In this document: positions 1 to 8,901 of the stretch, in pieces
How positions within the stretch are numbered: position 1 is the first letter of the stretch
Layout of the letters: every line of letters begins with the position of its first letter
Assembly: GCA_028819845.1 (NCBI GenBank)
Contig: JAPPKS010000012.1
Span: 1 to 64,000, forward strand
From: Candidatus Poribacteria bacterium
GTDB lineage: Bacteria; Poribacteria; WGA-4E; PCPOR2b
Direction of reading: 5' to 3'
Length of the DNA stretch: 64,000 nt
Program-made: the position numbers and the translations under genes
The notes under the pieces: model-generated
Database searches by the model: none
Seen by the model: the letters and a program-made list of their open reading frames with translations, nothing else
Told to the model about the DNA's origin: nothing

Positions 1-286
1 GTAGTGCCGGGAAACGTTCGGGTGCTTTCAAGGGGACGAATTCAACTTTGTCCGGATCGCCGAGGACAGCGGCAGCGATTGCCCTACCGTAGTCTGCATC
101 GAAACCGCTCCATTTTCCATCTTCACTTAAGAAACTGAAGCCGGATAATCCTCCGTGGACTCCGCATATCAGTTTGTTTCTCTTTTTAACTCTGTCAAGA
201 ATACTCTCCTCACCTTGAGCGAGTCCTGGAACTACCAGTGTAATCGCTAAAACCAGTGTAGAAACGTTAGACAAAAATTTACGCAC
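1..286 (-). CDS. aapJ: General L-amino-acid ABC transporter, periplasmic binding protein (N-terminal part; 3' end outside the window)
   Basis: The minus strand from GTG at 286 reads without a stop to the window edge (95 codons). A signal peptide (residues 1 to about 25: basic start MRKF, hydrophobic stretch LVLAITLVVPGLA) is followed by the mature start of an AapJ/BztA-type binding protein. Visible hallmarks are KLICGVHGGLSGF, then EDGKWSGFDADYGRAIAAAV and GDPDKVEFVPL, a pattern typical of polar amino-acid binding proteins of the SBP_bac_3 family. The start is supported by AGGAGGGG about 6 nt upstream (293-300). The protein should be periplasmic and deliver amino acids to an inner-membrane permease. 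Permease and ATPase genes would be expected beyond the left edge. The family call is sure; the precise AapJ subfamily is less so. Confidence 0.85.
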   Translation of the reverse strand, partial: MRKFLSNVSTLVLAITLVVPGLAQGEESILDRVKKRNKLICGVHGGLSGFSFLSEDGKWSGFDADYGRAIAAAVLGDPDKVEFVPLKAPERFPAL

Positions 287-300
287 AAAAATCCCCTCCT

Positions 301-634
301 TTTCGGTATGCCCCCTATTGTAGAGGTCGTTTAGCTGAAACACCTTGATTTAAGGTCTATTATCATTGCTAATAACTCAAAGTTTCTCCTTCTGCTCCTT
401 TTTAAGATTGTTTGTTACGCTCTAATGCAACACAACACCAAAGAATGCGCACACAAAGATAACTATGGCAACAAGGGGCTTTGCCCTTCTCAACAAGATT
501 GTTACAGTATTCCTTTCTCGTTTTCACCTAAATCGTTCTCGGATATGAAAACAATCTACTACTATAGCATATCGATTTTTATTGTGCCAGAAAAACTTCT
601 CCCGTGACATTCGATTGAAAATAGTAGATTAATT
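301..634. other. Intergenic region, no gene recognised
   Basis: This stretch upstream of the binding-protein gene is AT-rich. It has a short open frame at 425-607 (plus, 60 codons) with no family resemblance, no convincing ribosome binding site and biased composition, so it is not called. It should hold the promoter of the minus-strand transporter gene, but no clear -35/-10 pair was found. Its right part may include the decayed 5' half of the insertion sequence whose 3' part is recognisable from about 635. Confidence 0.5.
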
Positions 635-1044
635 CGATCAAGTTTCTACAACAGCCAATCCATTTTGACAACTGAACCGGCGGCGATTCAAGGAATTGAT
701 GGTCAAAGTCACTGACGCCAATGTCCGTGATAATCAGATAGGCATCGAGTTACTAACAGAAGTGTTTAACCCGTACTAACCATTCAGTTGGTGTGTGCCG
801 ATGCTGCCTATCGCGAAGAATTGGAAGACTGGTTATATTTTGCTCATCAATGTCAACTGAGATTACATGTAAGCTAGGACAGCAGAGGTTTGAAGTTATC
901 CCGTTACGATGAATTGTTGAACGCACATTTTCTTGGCTTGGTTGATTTCGGCGATTGACTTTGGATTATGAACGATACTCTAACACTGCTGAGACTATGG
1001 TATACATCGCTTCCATTTACTTGATGCAAAATCGAATCAAATGA
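635..1044 (+). pseudogene. Relic of an IS5-family (DDE) transposase, C-terminal half
   Basis: Pieces of an IS5/IS427-type transposase are readable in order on the plus strand but in shifting frames. NSQSILTTEPAAIQGIDG (from about 650) corresponds to the DSQSVKTT..G.RGYDG motif. MVKVTDANVRDNQIG starts at 699, and IQLVCADAAYREELEDW carries the second catalytic Asp region. The end reads FEVIPLR-stop-IVERTFSWLG-stop-FRRLTLDYER, then TAETMVYIASIYLMQNRIK and a terminal TGA at 1042-1044. Two in-frame stops (a tgg-to-tga and a cga-to-tga change) and an internal deletion between the first two motifs show it is dead. Intact relatives carry a VVERTF.WL.RFRRL.KDYE signature, which is what makes the identification firm. 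The 5' end and terminal inverted repeats were not found. Confidence 0.82.
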
Positions 1045-1112
1045 TTTTAAAACGGCTTTTAAAGATTCCATTTTCGATTTGTTGATGCGAGAGGGCATCC
1101 TACCAGTCGTTC

Positions 1113-3104
1113 CTATTCTGCATCGACCTTTATTGACAACTCCTCCAACTGTTCGTCAGAGACTCCGGAAGGCGCTCCGGTGAGTAAGCATAACCCTTTT
1201 TGCGTTTTTGGAAACGCGATGACTTCGCGAATATTCTCCTCGCCGGTCATTAGCATTATTATGCGGTCCAGCCCGGGTGCAATTCCAGCGTGCGGCGGTG
1301 TGCCGTGTTGCAGGGCTTTTATGAAATAACCGAATCGCCTTTCAACTTCTTCGGGACTAACGCTCAAAAGATCCAACACCTTCTGTTGAATGTCCCAACG
1401 ATGAATTCGGACACTGCCGCTGCAAATCTCAATGCCGTTGATGACGAGATCGTAGTGTTGGGACCGGGCAGCACTAGGATCGGTATCCAAAAGAGGAACA
1501 CTCTCGTCAGCGGGCGCTGTGAAGAGATGGTGGAAGGGTTCGTATCGCCGTTCGTCGTCGTTCCATTCGAACAGCGGATAATCGACAATCCAGAGGAAGT
1601 TGAAACGCCCCTCATCAATGAGGCCGAGCCGCTTGCCTAGAAGAAGACGAAGGTTTGATAGCGCGTCTGCAACTACCCTTGGTTGGTCAGCGACGAACAT
1701 CATTATGTCTCCCGGCTTCGCTCCCATCCGCTCCGCTACCGCCGTGAGGGTGTGTTCGCTGAAAAACTTTACGATGCTGGACTCGAATCCGTTCTCGGTT
1801 ACCTTTATCCACGCCAATCCTCTCGCTTTATAGATTGCGGCGAAATCGGTTAAGTCTTCAATCTCTTTCCTAGAAAACGCGGCTCCACCGGAAACGGCGA
1901 TGCCTTTTACCTGTCCATTTCGTTCCAAGGCGCCCTTAAACACCTTGAAGTCACAGTCGGCGACCAGGTCGGAAACGTCGGCGAGTTCCATCCCGAAGCG
2001 AGTATCCGGTTTATCGGTGCCGAACCGCGCCATTGCGTCGTCGTAAGCGAGGCGCGGAAACGGAATTTTCACGGATATGCCCGAAGCTTCCTCAAAAATC
2101 CGCTTCATCAAGCCTTCAGTGACTTCAAGGACATCGTCAACGGTCGCGAAGGACATCTCAAAATCGAGTTGCGTGAACTCAAGCTGGCGATCAGCGCGGG
2201 TGTCTTCATCCCGGAAGCAGCGGGGAATCTGGAAGTAGCGATCTACGCCGCTCATCATGAGAATCTGCTTGAACTGTTGCGGCGATTGTGGAAGTGCATA
2301 GAAGTTGCCCGCGTTAAGACGGCTTGGCACTAGCACATCCCGCGCACCTTCAGGTGTACTATTCATCAGGATTGGAGTTTCGATTTCAAGAAATCCCTGT
2401 TCGTCCATGTACTTCCGGGCAGCAAGCATAGCCTTGTGCCGGATGGCTAAAGATTTCTGCATCTTGGGGCGACGGAGATCGATGTACCGGTATGTCATGC
2501 GAATCTCTTCGTCGGTGTCGATGTCGTCCTCAACCAGAAACGGCGGCGTTTTGGCAACGTTTAAAATATCCAATTTTTGTGTTGCGACCTCAATCTCGCC
2601 CGTTGGGAGGTTGAGGTTTATTGTGCCCAAGTAAACGCTGACTTCGGTTGCAGTCATCTTTATAACGTAGGTTCGTTTACTTGTCCTGTCAGTCATCAGC
2701 CACTTGTCTACTTCGCCTCGGTTCAACATCTCAACATTCTGGGCAAGCGGGTGCCCGTTTGCCTTGAACGCACCTCGTAATTCCTCTGAAAAATGCAGCG
2801 CCGCCAAATCGGTTTCATGTTCAAATCCGAGGTTGAATAATAGGTCGCCCTCTATCCGCTCTCGAACTGTGCCGCTCACGACCAACACAAACTCACCGCG
2901 AATTTGGTTTGCAACTTTATGGGCTTCAGCATCAATCTTGGGATCGAATACGACTTGCGTAATTCCCGTCCGATCCCGTAAGTCTGCGAAAATCACGCCG
3001 CCATGGTCTCGACGGCGAGCAACCCATCCAGTTAACTGCGCCGATTTACCGGCATCGGCGAGCCGCAACTCTCCACAATAGTGCGTCCTCTTCATGTCAG
3101 GCAT
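1113..3104 (-). CDS. aspS: Aspartyl-tRNA synthetase with an enlarged N-terminal domain
   Basis: Cytoplasmic class II synthetase that charges tRNA-Asp (possibly also tRNA-Asn in the non-discriminating type). The OB-fold anticodon domain starts the protein (LTGWVARRRDHGGVIFADLRDR, split here as residues 25-45). Class II motifs follow: YIDLRRP, the motif 2 region RCFRDEDTRADRQLEFTQLD around residue 295, the bacterial GAD insertion in the middle, and motif 3 GLDRIIMLMTGEENIREVIAFPK near the C-terminus. At 663 residues it exceeds the usual bacterial length of about 590. The extra material, roughly residues 86-162, sits between GTVRERIEG and NLNLPTGEIEV, which are nearly adjacent in ordinary AspRS. 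It is the last gene of the minus-strand run, 110 bp after hisS. ATG 3104 or 3095 (MKRTHYCGELR) could be the start. Confidence 0.97.
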   Translation of the reverse strand: MPDMKRTHYCGELRLADAGKSAQLTGWVARRRDHGGVIFADLRDRTGITQVVFDPKIDAEAHKVANQIRGEFVLVVSGTVRERIEGDLLFNLGFEHETDLAALHFSEELRGAFKANGHPLAQNVEMLNRGEVDKWLMTDRTSKRTYVIKMTATEVSVYLGTINLNLPTGEIEVATQKLDILNVAKTPPFLVEDDIDTDEEIRMTYRYIDLRRPKMQKSLAIRHKAMLAARKYMDEQGFLEIETPILMNSTPEGARDVLVPSRLNAGNFYALPQSPQQFKQILMMSGVDRYFQIPRCFRDEDTRADRQLEFTQLDFEMSFATVDDVLEVTEGLMKRIFEEASGISVKIPFPRLAYDDAMARFGTDKPDTRFGMELADVSDLVADCDFKVFKGALERNGQVKGIAVSGGAAFSRKEIEDLTDFAAIYKARGLAWIKVTENGFESSIVKFFSEHTLTAVAERMGAKPGDIMMFVADQPRVVADALSNLRLLLGKRLGLIDEGRFNFLWIVDYPLFEWNDDERRYEPFHHLFTAPADESVPLLDTDPSAARSQHYDLVINGIEICSGSVRIHRWDIQQKVLDLLSVSPEEVERRFGYFIKALQHGTPPHAGIAPGLDRIIMLMTGEENIREVIAFPKTQKGLCLLTGAPSGVSDEQLEELSIKVDAE

Positions 3105-3122
3105 TGTGTATATGTCTTCTTC

Positions 3123-3153
3123 CTTATATTTGTGATATATTTATCCTTGACAA
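3123..3153 (-). promoter_or_regulatory. Possible promoter upstream of aspS
   Basis: Read on the minus strand, TTGTCA (3148-3153) is followed after 19 bp by TATAAG (3123-3128), in the 110-bp gap between hisS and aspS. The spacing is longer than optimal and the fit is imperfect, so this is a weak candidate for a separate aspS promoter inside the run. Confidence 0.3.
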
Positions 3154-3214
3154 ACTTTGAACATCGTGAAAATTCTGTTACTTTGACCTGTTCCATATTT
3201 CAGTTAAGACTACC

Positions 3215-4474
3215 TCACTGCGATGATATTTTCAGTGCCTTCCCCAACCCATCAAATTCAACCGCCCGCTGATTTCCACTTTCCATATCTCGAACCGTGG
3301 CCGCCCCATTCTTAATCTCATCTTCCCCAATAATCACGACATATTTCACTCCGAACTTGTGCGCTGTTTTCATCTGTGCCTTCAAACTGCGTCCGTTGTA
3401 TTCAAGGTCAGTTCTGATTTGGCTATCGCGGAATTTTTCCGCCAATTGGAAGGCGATTGGCATTGCTTCATCGCCGAGTACGGCGATGTAAACGTCAATT
3501 GGCGGCTGCGGCGAAATCTCGAATTTTTGCGCTTCCAAGGCAAGTATTATGCGATCTACGCCAAGCCCAAAGCCAATCCCGGGAGTCGGTTTGTTGCCCA
3601 GTTCTTCGACCAGGTAATCGTACCGTCCACCCCCTCCGATAGCGTCTTGTGCACCGAGTCCGCCTGCCGTAAATTCAAACGTCGTGCGAGAGTAGTAATC
3701 CATTCCCCTAACGAGATTCGGATTCTCGGTAAACTCAATTCCCAATAACTTGAGGTAACGTTTTACAGCGTCGAAATGTTCGCGGCACGAATCGCACAGA
3801 TATTCCAGCAGTTTAGGTCCCTCAGATAGAATTTCGCGGCACCCGATTTTGCAATCAAAAAGACGCAATGGGTTGCGTTCATAGCGGCCTTGGCATTCTT
3901 GGCAAAACTGATTAAGACGCGCTTTTGTAAAAGCCTTGAGATCCGACACAAATTTTGGCCGGCAAGCTCGATCACCAATGGTATTGAGGTGCAACGTCAA
4001 ATCTTTGAAACCAAGACGCGAATAAAATTTATGGGCTAACGCGATGACTTCCGCATCAACCGCAGCTTCAGCCGCGCCGAACACTTCCACTCCAACCTGC
4101 CAATGCTCACGATAACGTCCTGCCTGCGGTCGTTCGTACCGGTACATTCGCCCATTGTAATAAAGTTTCAAGACGCTCGCACCTTCGAGCAGCCGATTTT
4201 GAATGACAGCGCGAACAACGGGTGCTGTCCCTTCTGGCCGCAGCGTGACGCTTCGGTTGGCTTTATCGTTGAAAGTGTACATCTCCTTTTCAACGATGTC
4301 AGTAGTATCCCCTACGCCTCGGACAAATAGATCGGTGTTTTCAAAAATTGGGGTGCGGATTTCCTGATACCCGTATGTCGAAAACACAGATCTCGCGACA
4401 CTCTCCACCCACTGCCATGTTTGAGTCTGTGAAGGAAGGATATCTCTGGTGCCCTTTGGTGCTTGCAATTGCAT
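3215..4474 (-). CDS. hisS: Histidyl-tRNA synthetase
   Basis: Class II synthetase that charges tRNA-His in the cytoplasm. Recognisable parts: GTRDILP at residue 8; motif 2 region MYRYERPQAGRYREHWQVG near residue 110; the HisA-type signatures LVRGMDYYSRTTFEF and GGGGRYDYLVEELG; motif 3 GFGLGVDRIILAL; and a C-terminal HGTP anticodon-binding domain (VYIAVLGDEAMPIAFQLAEK...). The length of 419 residues is normal. A cysteine set (CQECQGRYERNP, FDCKIGC, CDSC) in the insertion domain matches HisRS forms with a structural metal site. ATG 4474 lies 3 bp after the stop of the nucleotidyltransferase gene, so translation is probably coupled; aspS follows. Nothing suggests loss of function. Confidence 0.97.
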   Translation of the reverse strand: MQLQAPKGTRDILPSQTQTWQWVESVARSVFSTYGYQEIRTPIFENTDLFVRGVGDTTDIVEKEMYTFNDKANRSVTLRPEGTAPVVRAVIQNRLLEGASVLKLYYNGRMYRYERPQAGRYREHWQVGVEVFGAAEAAVDAEVIALAHKFYSRLGFKDLTLHLNTIGDRACRPKFVSDLKAFTKARLNQFCQECQGRYERNPLRLFDCKIGCREILSEGPKLLEYLCDSCREHFDAVKRYLKLLGIEFTENPNLVRGMDYYSRTTFEFTAGGLGAQDAIGGGGRYDYLVEELGNKPTPGIGFGLGVDRIILALEAQKFEISPQPPIDVYIAVLGDEAMPIAFQLAEKFRDSQIRTDLEYNGRSLKAQMKTAHKFGVKYVVIIGEDEIKNGAATVRDMESGNQRAVEFDGLGKALKISSQ

Positions 4475-4477
4475 GTC

Positions 4478-5632
4478 TTACTGATTACTCCTCGTAACCC
4501 GCTGAATCTTCCTTAACGATTCCGTTGCCGCATGCCGCAATTCCTCATTTTCGTCATTTTCAAGCGCTTGTAAGGCGGCAACGACTTCACTGTCGCAATA
4601 GATGACCTTTCCTAATGCTTTTGCTGCCCAAATCCTATCAGCCTTCTCAAGTAAGACTAGCTGCTCGCCGTGCGCAATGGCGGATTGGATTTCTCCATTT
4701 TCAATTTTCTGGCGCAACCGTTGTTCGCAAAACCCAATGTGCCCTACTGCTTCCGTCACCGAAAGCCACAAGCTGTTAACCTTCACATTTTCCAATTCGC
4801 CGAGCAAAAATTCTTTGTAGAGACTTAAGAAATAGTTTTCAAATGCTAAAGTCCGCTCACAGATGTTTTTGAGTTGTTTCCTGTCATCTGTATCTTCAGG
4901 GACGCAATACTCCCATGTTCTACGGCATTTGGCATAAACGTCTTGGATAAGGTCTGTCCATTCATCGTTGATGCGTGTTCGATATTGTTTCAGACAATCG
5001 TTTTTATCATTGACATATATATTGGCTTTGAACGCTATAATCGCCAATGCGGATTTGCCTACACAGTTGATTATCTCCTTGGTGCCTGGGCGTAACGTTC
5101 CAACCGCGTCGCGCGCTTTTCGTTTGTCGTAACCATAAAACTGCCCTTCAGGGTCAGGATAATTCAGTGGGAACACGAGACATTCTGGTTTCCCGCGGAT
5201 TCGTGAATAGAAACGATACGGGACATGCATCGCGGCGCGTCTATACCAATCAAGAGGTATTAACCTTATTTCATCGCGTACATCTTCCCCATATAGCAAG
5301 ATACTGGCAAACTTAAGCGTTGGAAATCCGAGGCGTAACGCCTGTCCTTCACTATAAAGATTGAGTTCCAATGGAATTGGACTCATCAACGAACAATTTT
5401 GGCTCGTCTGCTGTGCTTTTTCATTTTCTTCTAAACTGATGAAATTGTCAATGAACAGGATGTCAACGTCAATGTCGCTTGCCGGAACCGCAGTGCCATC
5501 CGTATAACTTCCTGTCAAGTAGTAACCTCGAATTCGATTGGGAAAAACCGATTCAAATATTCCAATTACGCCGCGTAAAATATCGTCAACCCTTCGGTTG
5601 CCGACAGAAATGAGTAGGGAGACGGTGTTCAT
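4478..5632 (-). CDS. Pol-beta superfamily nucleotidyltransferase with C-terminal HEAT-like repeats, target unknown
   Basis: The N-terminal part (residues about 30-75 from ATG 5632) carries the nucleotidyltransferase signature GSYTDGTAVPASDIDVDILF: a Gly-Ser helix start followed by the D-x-D metal-binding pair. A helical middle follows. The end (VLLEKADRIWAAKALGKV ... NEELRHAATESLRKIQR) looks like one or two HEAT/armadillo repeats. The open frame extends upstream to 5728, but that would overlap the previous gene by 89 bp. ATG 5632 (MNTVSLLISVG) is 7 bp after the upstream stop and is the likely start, giving 384 residues. The gene lies between the SpeE-like gene and hisS (3 bp from the latter), so it is probably co-transcribed with two tRNA synthetase genes. 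Possible roles include modifying RNA, a protein or a small molecule; the sequence alone does not decide. Confidence 0.75.
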   Translation of the reverse strand: MNTVSLLISVGNRRVDDILRGVIGIFESVFPNRIRGYYLTGSYTDGTAVPASDIDVDILFIDNFISLEENEKAQQTSQNCSLMSPIPLELNLYSEGQALRLGFPTLKFASILLYGEDVRDEIRLIPLDWYRRAAMHVPYRFYSRIRGKPECLVFPLNYPDPEGQFYGYDKRKARDAVGTLRPGTKEIINCVGKSALAIIAFKANIYVNDKNDCLKQYRTRINDEWTDLIQDVYAKCRRTWEYCVPEDTDDRKQLKNICERTLAFENYFLSLYKEFLLGELENVKVNSLWLSVTEAVGHIGFCEQRLRQKIENGEIQSAIAHGEQLVLLEKADRIWAAKALGKVIYCDSEVVAALQALENDENEELRHAATESLRKIQRVTRSNQ

Positions 5633-5639
5633 CTGAAAT

Positions 5640-8600
5640 TTACGATTTCGGTTGCATCGCTGCCTGAATCTTGCGCCGTTGCTCTTGAAGTTCCGCAACA
5701 CTGGGGGCAAGGCGAAGCGCTTCGGCATTAGCTTTCAATGCATCGCCATATCGCTTCTGTGACAAGTAAAAATCCGCCAAATCTTTGTGTAACAGCGGCT
5801 CGTCCGGTGCAATGCGAATTGCACGCTTGTACGAATCAATTGCTTCGCTAATTGCCTTCTCGCCCGCATATATATTGCCTAAAATATAATGCCCACGCCA
5901 CAAATTTGGGTTAACTTCCAAAGTCTTCTCTGCATACTGGCGCGCTTCCGGCATCATGTTTTTAAGACGGTAGATAGATGCCATAGCCGCGAATATTTCA
6001 GCGGGAAGATTTGAATCTAACGCCTCAAGGCGTTGGTAAGTCCGCAGCGCTTCATCATTGCGTTCTTGGCGTTCATAAATAGGTCCGAGTAGGAGGTAAA
6101 AGTCTAGACGATTTGGTTCAAGTTCAATCGCAGTCTCAATGGCTTTAGCGGCCTCGTTTAATTTCCCTTGGCCTTCGTTGATGACCGCGAGTTGAACGTA
6201 GCCTTCCGTATCGCGAGGATTAGTTCGCAAGGCCTGTTTCACGACCTGTTCAAGTCGCTTGAGCTCGTTTTGCTCCTCCTTACGAACCAATCCGGCTGCA
6301 ACACCAAGATGGTATCGAATCACCTCGTCGCCGGGATTAATTGCCAATCCACGGTTAAAATGGCCAAATGCGTCCTCATATTCTCCCGCGACATGGGCAA
6401 GTTGGCCTTGAATGAGATTCTGAGTGGCGTCGAAGTAAAGGGCCGCCCGTTTTCTCACTTCGGTTTTCTCCGCCATCGATTTACCATAATTCTTCAGGTA
6501 CGGGTTGACGCGTTCGCGGTGTTTCGCCAGTGCTGAAATAATTCTCCTACTGGCTCCTACAGACTGGTTTGTACGGATTAACCCCAAATTCGGACGGCTA
6601 TCCGAATAAACAGCGCCGTATCCGGCATAGTTTCGGAGAGCATCCTCACTCATCATAAACGAATCCAGCAACGACATACCGTCAAGGTCATCCCCTGCGA
6701 GCGCATCGCTGATGTTTGCAATTTGTGTTCTGCCCATAAAGTCTACATAATCAATCTTGAGTCGTTCAGATGTGCCAATCAAGACGGCGAAGTCAGGCGA
6801 GTATTTGTACCATAGTGTTGTGTGAGGAAAAACTTCAAGCATTGTCCTCAAAGCCATTTTGAAATGCACGTCGGAGTTTAACCGGAGCGGTAGCCACTGG
6901 CATAAAATACCATCTTCGTTCAAAGCCCGTTTGCAGAGTCGGTAGAATTCTGTCGTGTTGGTTTGCGAATACCATGCCGCGGGAGAGGATGTGAAGGACC
7001 TCACTGAGATGATGTCGTACTTTTCGCCCGTAACTAGCAGATGGTTCCGCTCGCCATCAATCGTCAACTTGAATTGGGGATTGCTGAGAATATGGTGATT
7101 TACATTAGCGAAATGTGCGCGCGTTTCTTCGACGACATCTTTTGAAGATTCGACCGTATCCACATAAACGCCATGTTTCGTCATTGAGTAGGCTGTTAAG
7201 CCCATGCCGAACCCAACTACAAGTGCACGTTTCGGCTCAGGATGTAAGAGTACCGGGAGGTGGGCGATTAGACGATGTGAAGGAGAGTCCCAGCGGGAAG
7301 TATCAGCAATCTTACGCGCACCTATATACAGCTGATGGGCTCCCTTATCATCCTTTAGCACCGACACATCAGCATCAACGCCATGTTTTTGGGAAATGAT
7401 TGTGCTGCCCACGCCTCGTGTGAGGTAGCCCGAATTGCTGATGAACAGAGGGTTATCTCCTGTGTATAACACAATCAGTCCGAACCCAACGGTAAGGATT
7501 ACTCCACCGGCCGCTGTGCCATTAAGGATTTGCCTGGTGCGTACGGCGTTAGCTTGTGCTGAGAAAACCGTGGCGCAACCTATAATCGCGCTCAGGGCCG
7601 ATGTCAGGACAATGCCCGGACGAACGCCAATAAACGGCACAATGATGAACCCCGCGCAGAAAATTCCCGCGATTGCACCAACGATGTGAATCGCGCTGAC
7701 GATGCCAATACTGCGCCCTAGTCCCGCGCCGTCGTGTGAGAAAATCCGCACTGCCATCGGAAAACACCCGCCAATCAACACTGCTGGAACAACTATCACG
7801 ACCGTACACCCAAAAAGCGACGCAATCCCGCCGCCGATTGGAAGTAGTCCGCTCAGAATCGGTATCGACGCTACGCCAAAAATCCCGATGGCAATCTGCA
7901 TCAATCCGAACAAACTAAAAAGAGACTTAACGCGGTCAGTTACTCGTGCGAATAACATACTCCCGATAGCGATGCCAAACAGTAAGACTGCCAAGAAAAA
8001 TGTTGTCGCCGCAAAATCGAGCGAGTGCACCAAGGCACGCCTCCAGAGCATTGCATAAATCATCGTGCAAAAGCCGGAGACAGCAAATACCCAGAAAGCA
8101 AGCCGAATCTGCGCAGGCGCCTCGGTTGAATCTGGGCGAGACTCCGCGTGCGTTGCGGTTATATGCCCCTCGTCCTTAACACTCGAAATACCACTTACCG
8201 ACTGCCGATGCAGCCCAAAGGCTACGGCTGCGGCAACCAAATTAATGCCCGCGCATATATAAAGAGACGGCTGAACCCCTAAAGTTTGTAATAGGAAATA
8301 TCCCACCGCGAGGCATCCGATGGCGCCGCCAAGCATCTTGATACCGTTGAGAACGCCGACGTGGAATCCAAGACCGTCCGCACTCCGCACGAAAACCCTG
8401 CACAACACAGGTAATGTGCCTCCCATCAGAATCGACGGGACAAGCAGAAAGAGCATGGATAAAGCAAACCGGATGAACAAAAGCGAATAGAACTCCCCAT
8501 TAAGCGCGCGAAAGGCTAGAACGTGCGCGGCGTTTAGCACATTCAATAGCAATGGGGAGACAAGGGCAAATACACCGATACCTAATTCAAGAATAGCATA

Positions 8601-8816
8601 TAACCGTAATGGACGGTCTTCACGATCCGCGGCCCGGCCAAAGTACAATGCCCCTACTGCTAATCCCGACATCAGTGCTATCAGCACCGTGCTCACCGGC
8701 AGTGTCGTGCTGCCAAAGATCAGAGTGAGTTGGCGTATCCAGATTACTTCGTATATCAAGCCAATGGCACCCGCAAAGAGGAAAATTAGCCGCACAACCG
8801 GTTTAATGTTTCGCAC
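5640..8816 (-). CDS. Polytopic membrane protein with spermidine-synthase-like domain and C-terminal TPR repeats
   Basis: Large inner-membrane protein of 1058 residues in three parts. Residues 1 to about 430 hold many hydrophobic helices in two blocks, resembling the MFS-like half of fused MFS/spermidine-synthase proteins. Residues about 450-690 form a SpeE-like Rossmann domain with the SAM-binding loop ALVVGFGMGLTAYSMTKHG and the following acidic VDTVE. Residues about 770-1050 are TPR units (ALRTNPRDTEGYVQLAVINE, AIETAIELEPNRLDFYLLLG, YKRAIRIAPDEPLLHKDLAD). The usual catalytic acid after YD[V/I]I is absent: the sequence reads YDIISVRSFTSSP, so true aminopropyl transfer is doubtful. The start is GTG 8816 with a weak AGGGA-type site. 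It is the first gene of the run leading to hisS and aspS. Similar fusions are common in Planctomycetes and deep lineages, with unproven function. Confidence 0.85.
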   Translation of the reverse strand: MRNIKPVVRLIFLFAGAIGLIYEVIWIRQLTLIFGSTTLPVSTVLIALMSGLAVGALYFGRAADREDRPLRLYAILELGIGVFALVSPLLLNVLNAAHVLAFRALNGEFYSLLFIRFALSMLFLLVPSILMGGTLPVLCRVFVRSADGLGFHVGVLNGIKMLGGAIGCLAVGYFLLQTLGVQPSLYICAGINLVAAAVAFGLHRQSVSGISSVKDEGHITATHAESRPDSTEAPAQIRLAFWVFAVSGFCTMIYAMLWRRALVHSLDFAATTFFLAVLLFGIAIGSMLFARVTDRVKSLFSLFGLMQIAIGIFGVASIPILSGLLPIGGGIASLFGCTVVIVVPAVLIGGCFPMAVRIFSHDGAGLGRSIGIVSAIHIVGAIAGIFCAGFIIVPFIGVRPGIVLTSALSAIIGCATVFSAQANAVRTRQILNGTAAGGVILTVGFGLIVLYTGDNPLFISNSGYLTRGVGSTIISQKHGVDADVSVLKDDKGAHQLYIGARKIADTSRWDSPSHRLIAHLPVLLHPEPKRALVVGFGMGLTAYSMTKHGVYVDTVESSKDVVEETRAHFANVNHHILSNPQFKLTIDGERNHLLVTGEKYDIISVRSFTSSPAAWYSQTNTTEFYRLCKRALNEDGILCQWLPLRLNSDVHFKMALRTMLEVFPHTTLWYKYSPDFAVLIGTSERLKIDYVDFMGRTQIANISDALAGDDLDGMSLLDSFMMSEDALRNYAGYGAVYSDSRPNLGLIRTNQSVGASRRIISALAKHRERVNPYLKNYGKSMAEKTEVRKRAALYFDATQNLIQGQLAHVAGEYEDAFGHFNRGLAINPGDEVIRYHLGVAAGLVRKEEQNELKRLEQVVKQALRTNPRDTEGYVQLAVINEGQGKLNEAAKAIETAIELEPNRLDFYLLLGPIYERQERNDEALRTYQRLEALDSNLPAEIFAAMASIYRLKNMMPEARQYAEKTLEVNPNLWRGHYILGNIYAGEKAISEAIDSYKRAIRIAPDEPLLHKDLADFYLSQKRYGDALKANAEALRLAPSVAELQEQRRKIQAAMQPKS

Positions 8817-8892
8817 AATTCTTTTCCCTATACACCATCTCCAATTATTCAGGAGTTTACATTCGTTATCGGATTCCGCCGCTCAAAAACTC

Positions 8893-8901
8893 ATTATATC
8901 A
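8893..8901 (-). promoter_or_regulatory. Extended -10 promoter element for the SpeE-like/hisS/aspS run
   Basis: On the minus strand, TG-A-TATAAT (8901 to 8893) is a perfect extended -10 box about 75 bp before GTG 8816. No good -35 hexamer lies at 17 bp, which is tolerated by extended -10 promoters. Confidence 0.5.

Noticed and set aside
425-607. 60-codon open frame on the plus strand
   Set aside because: No ribosome site, no family resemblance and composition typical of AT-rich non-coding sequence.
5633-5728. Upstream extension of the nucleotidyltransferase frame
   Set aside because: It overlaps the preceding gene by 89 bp, and the added residues are basic and unlike the family; ATG 5632 fits a 7-bp spacing.
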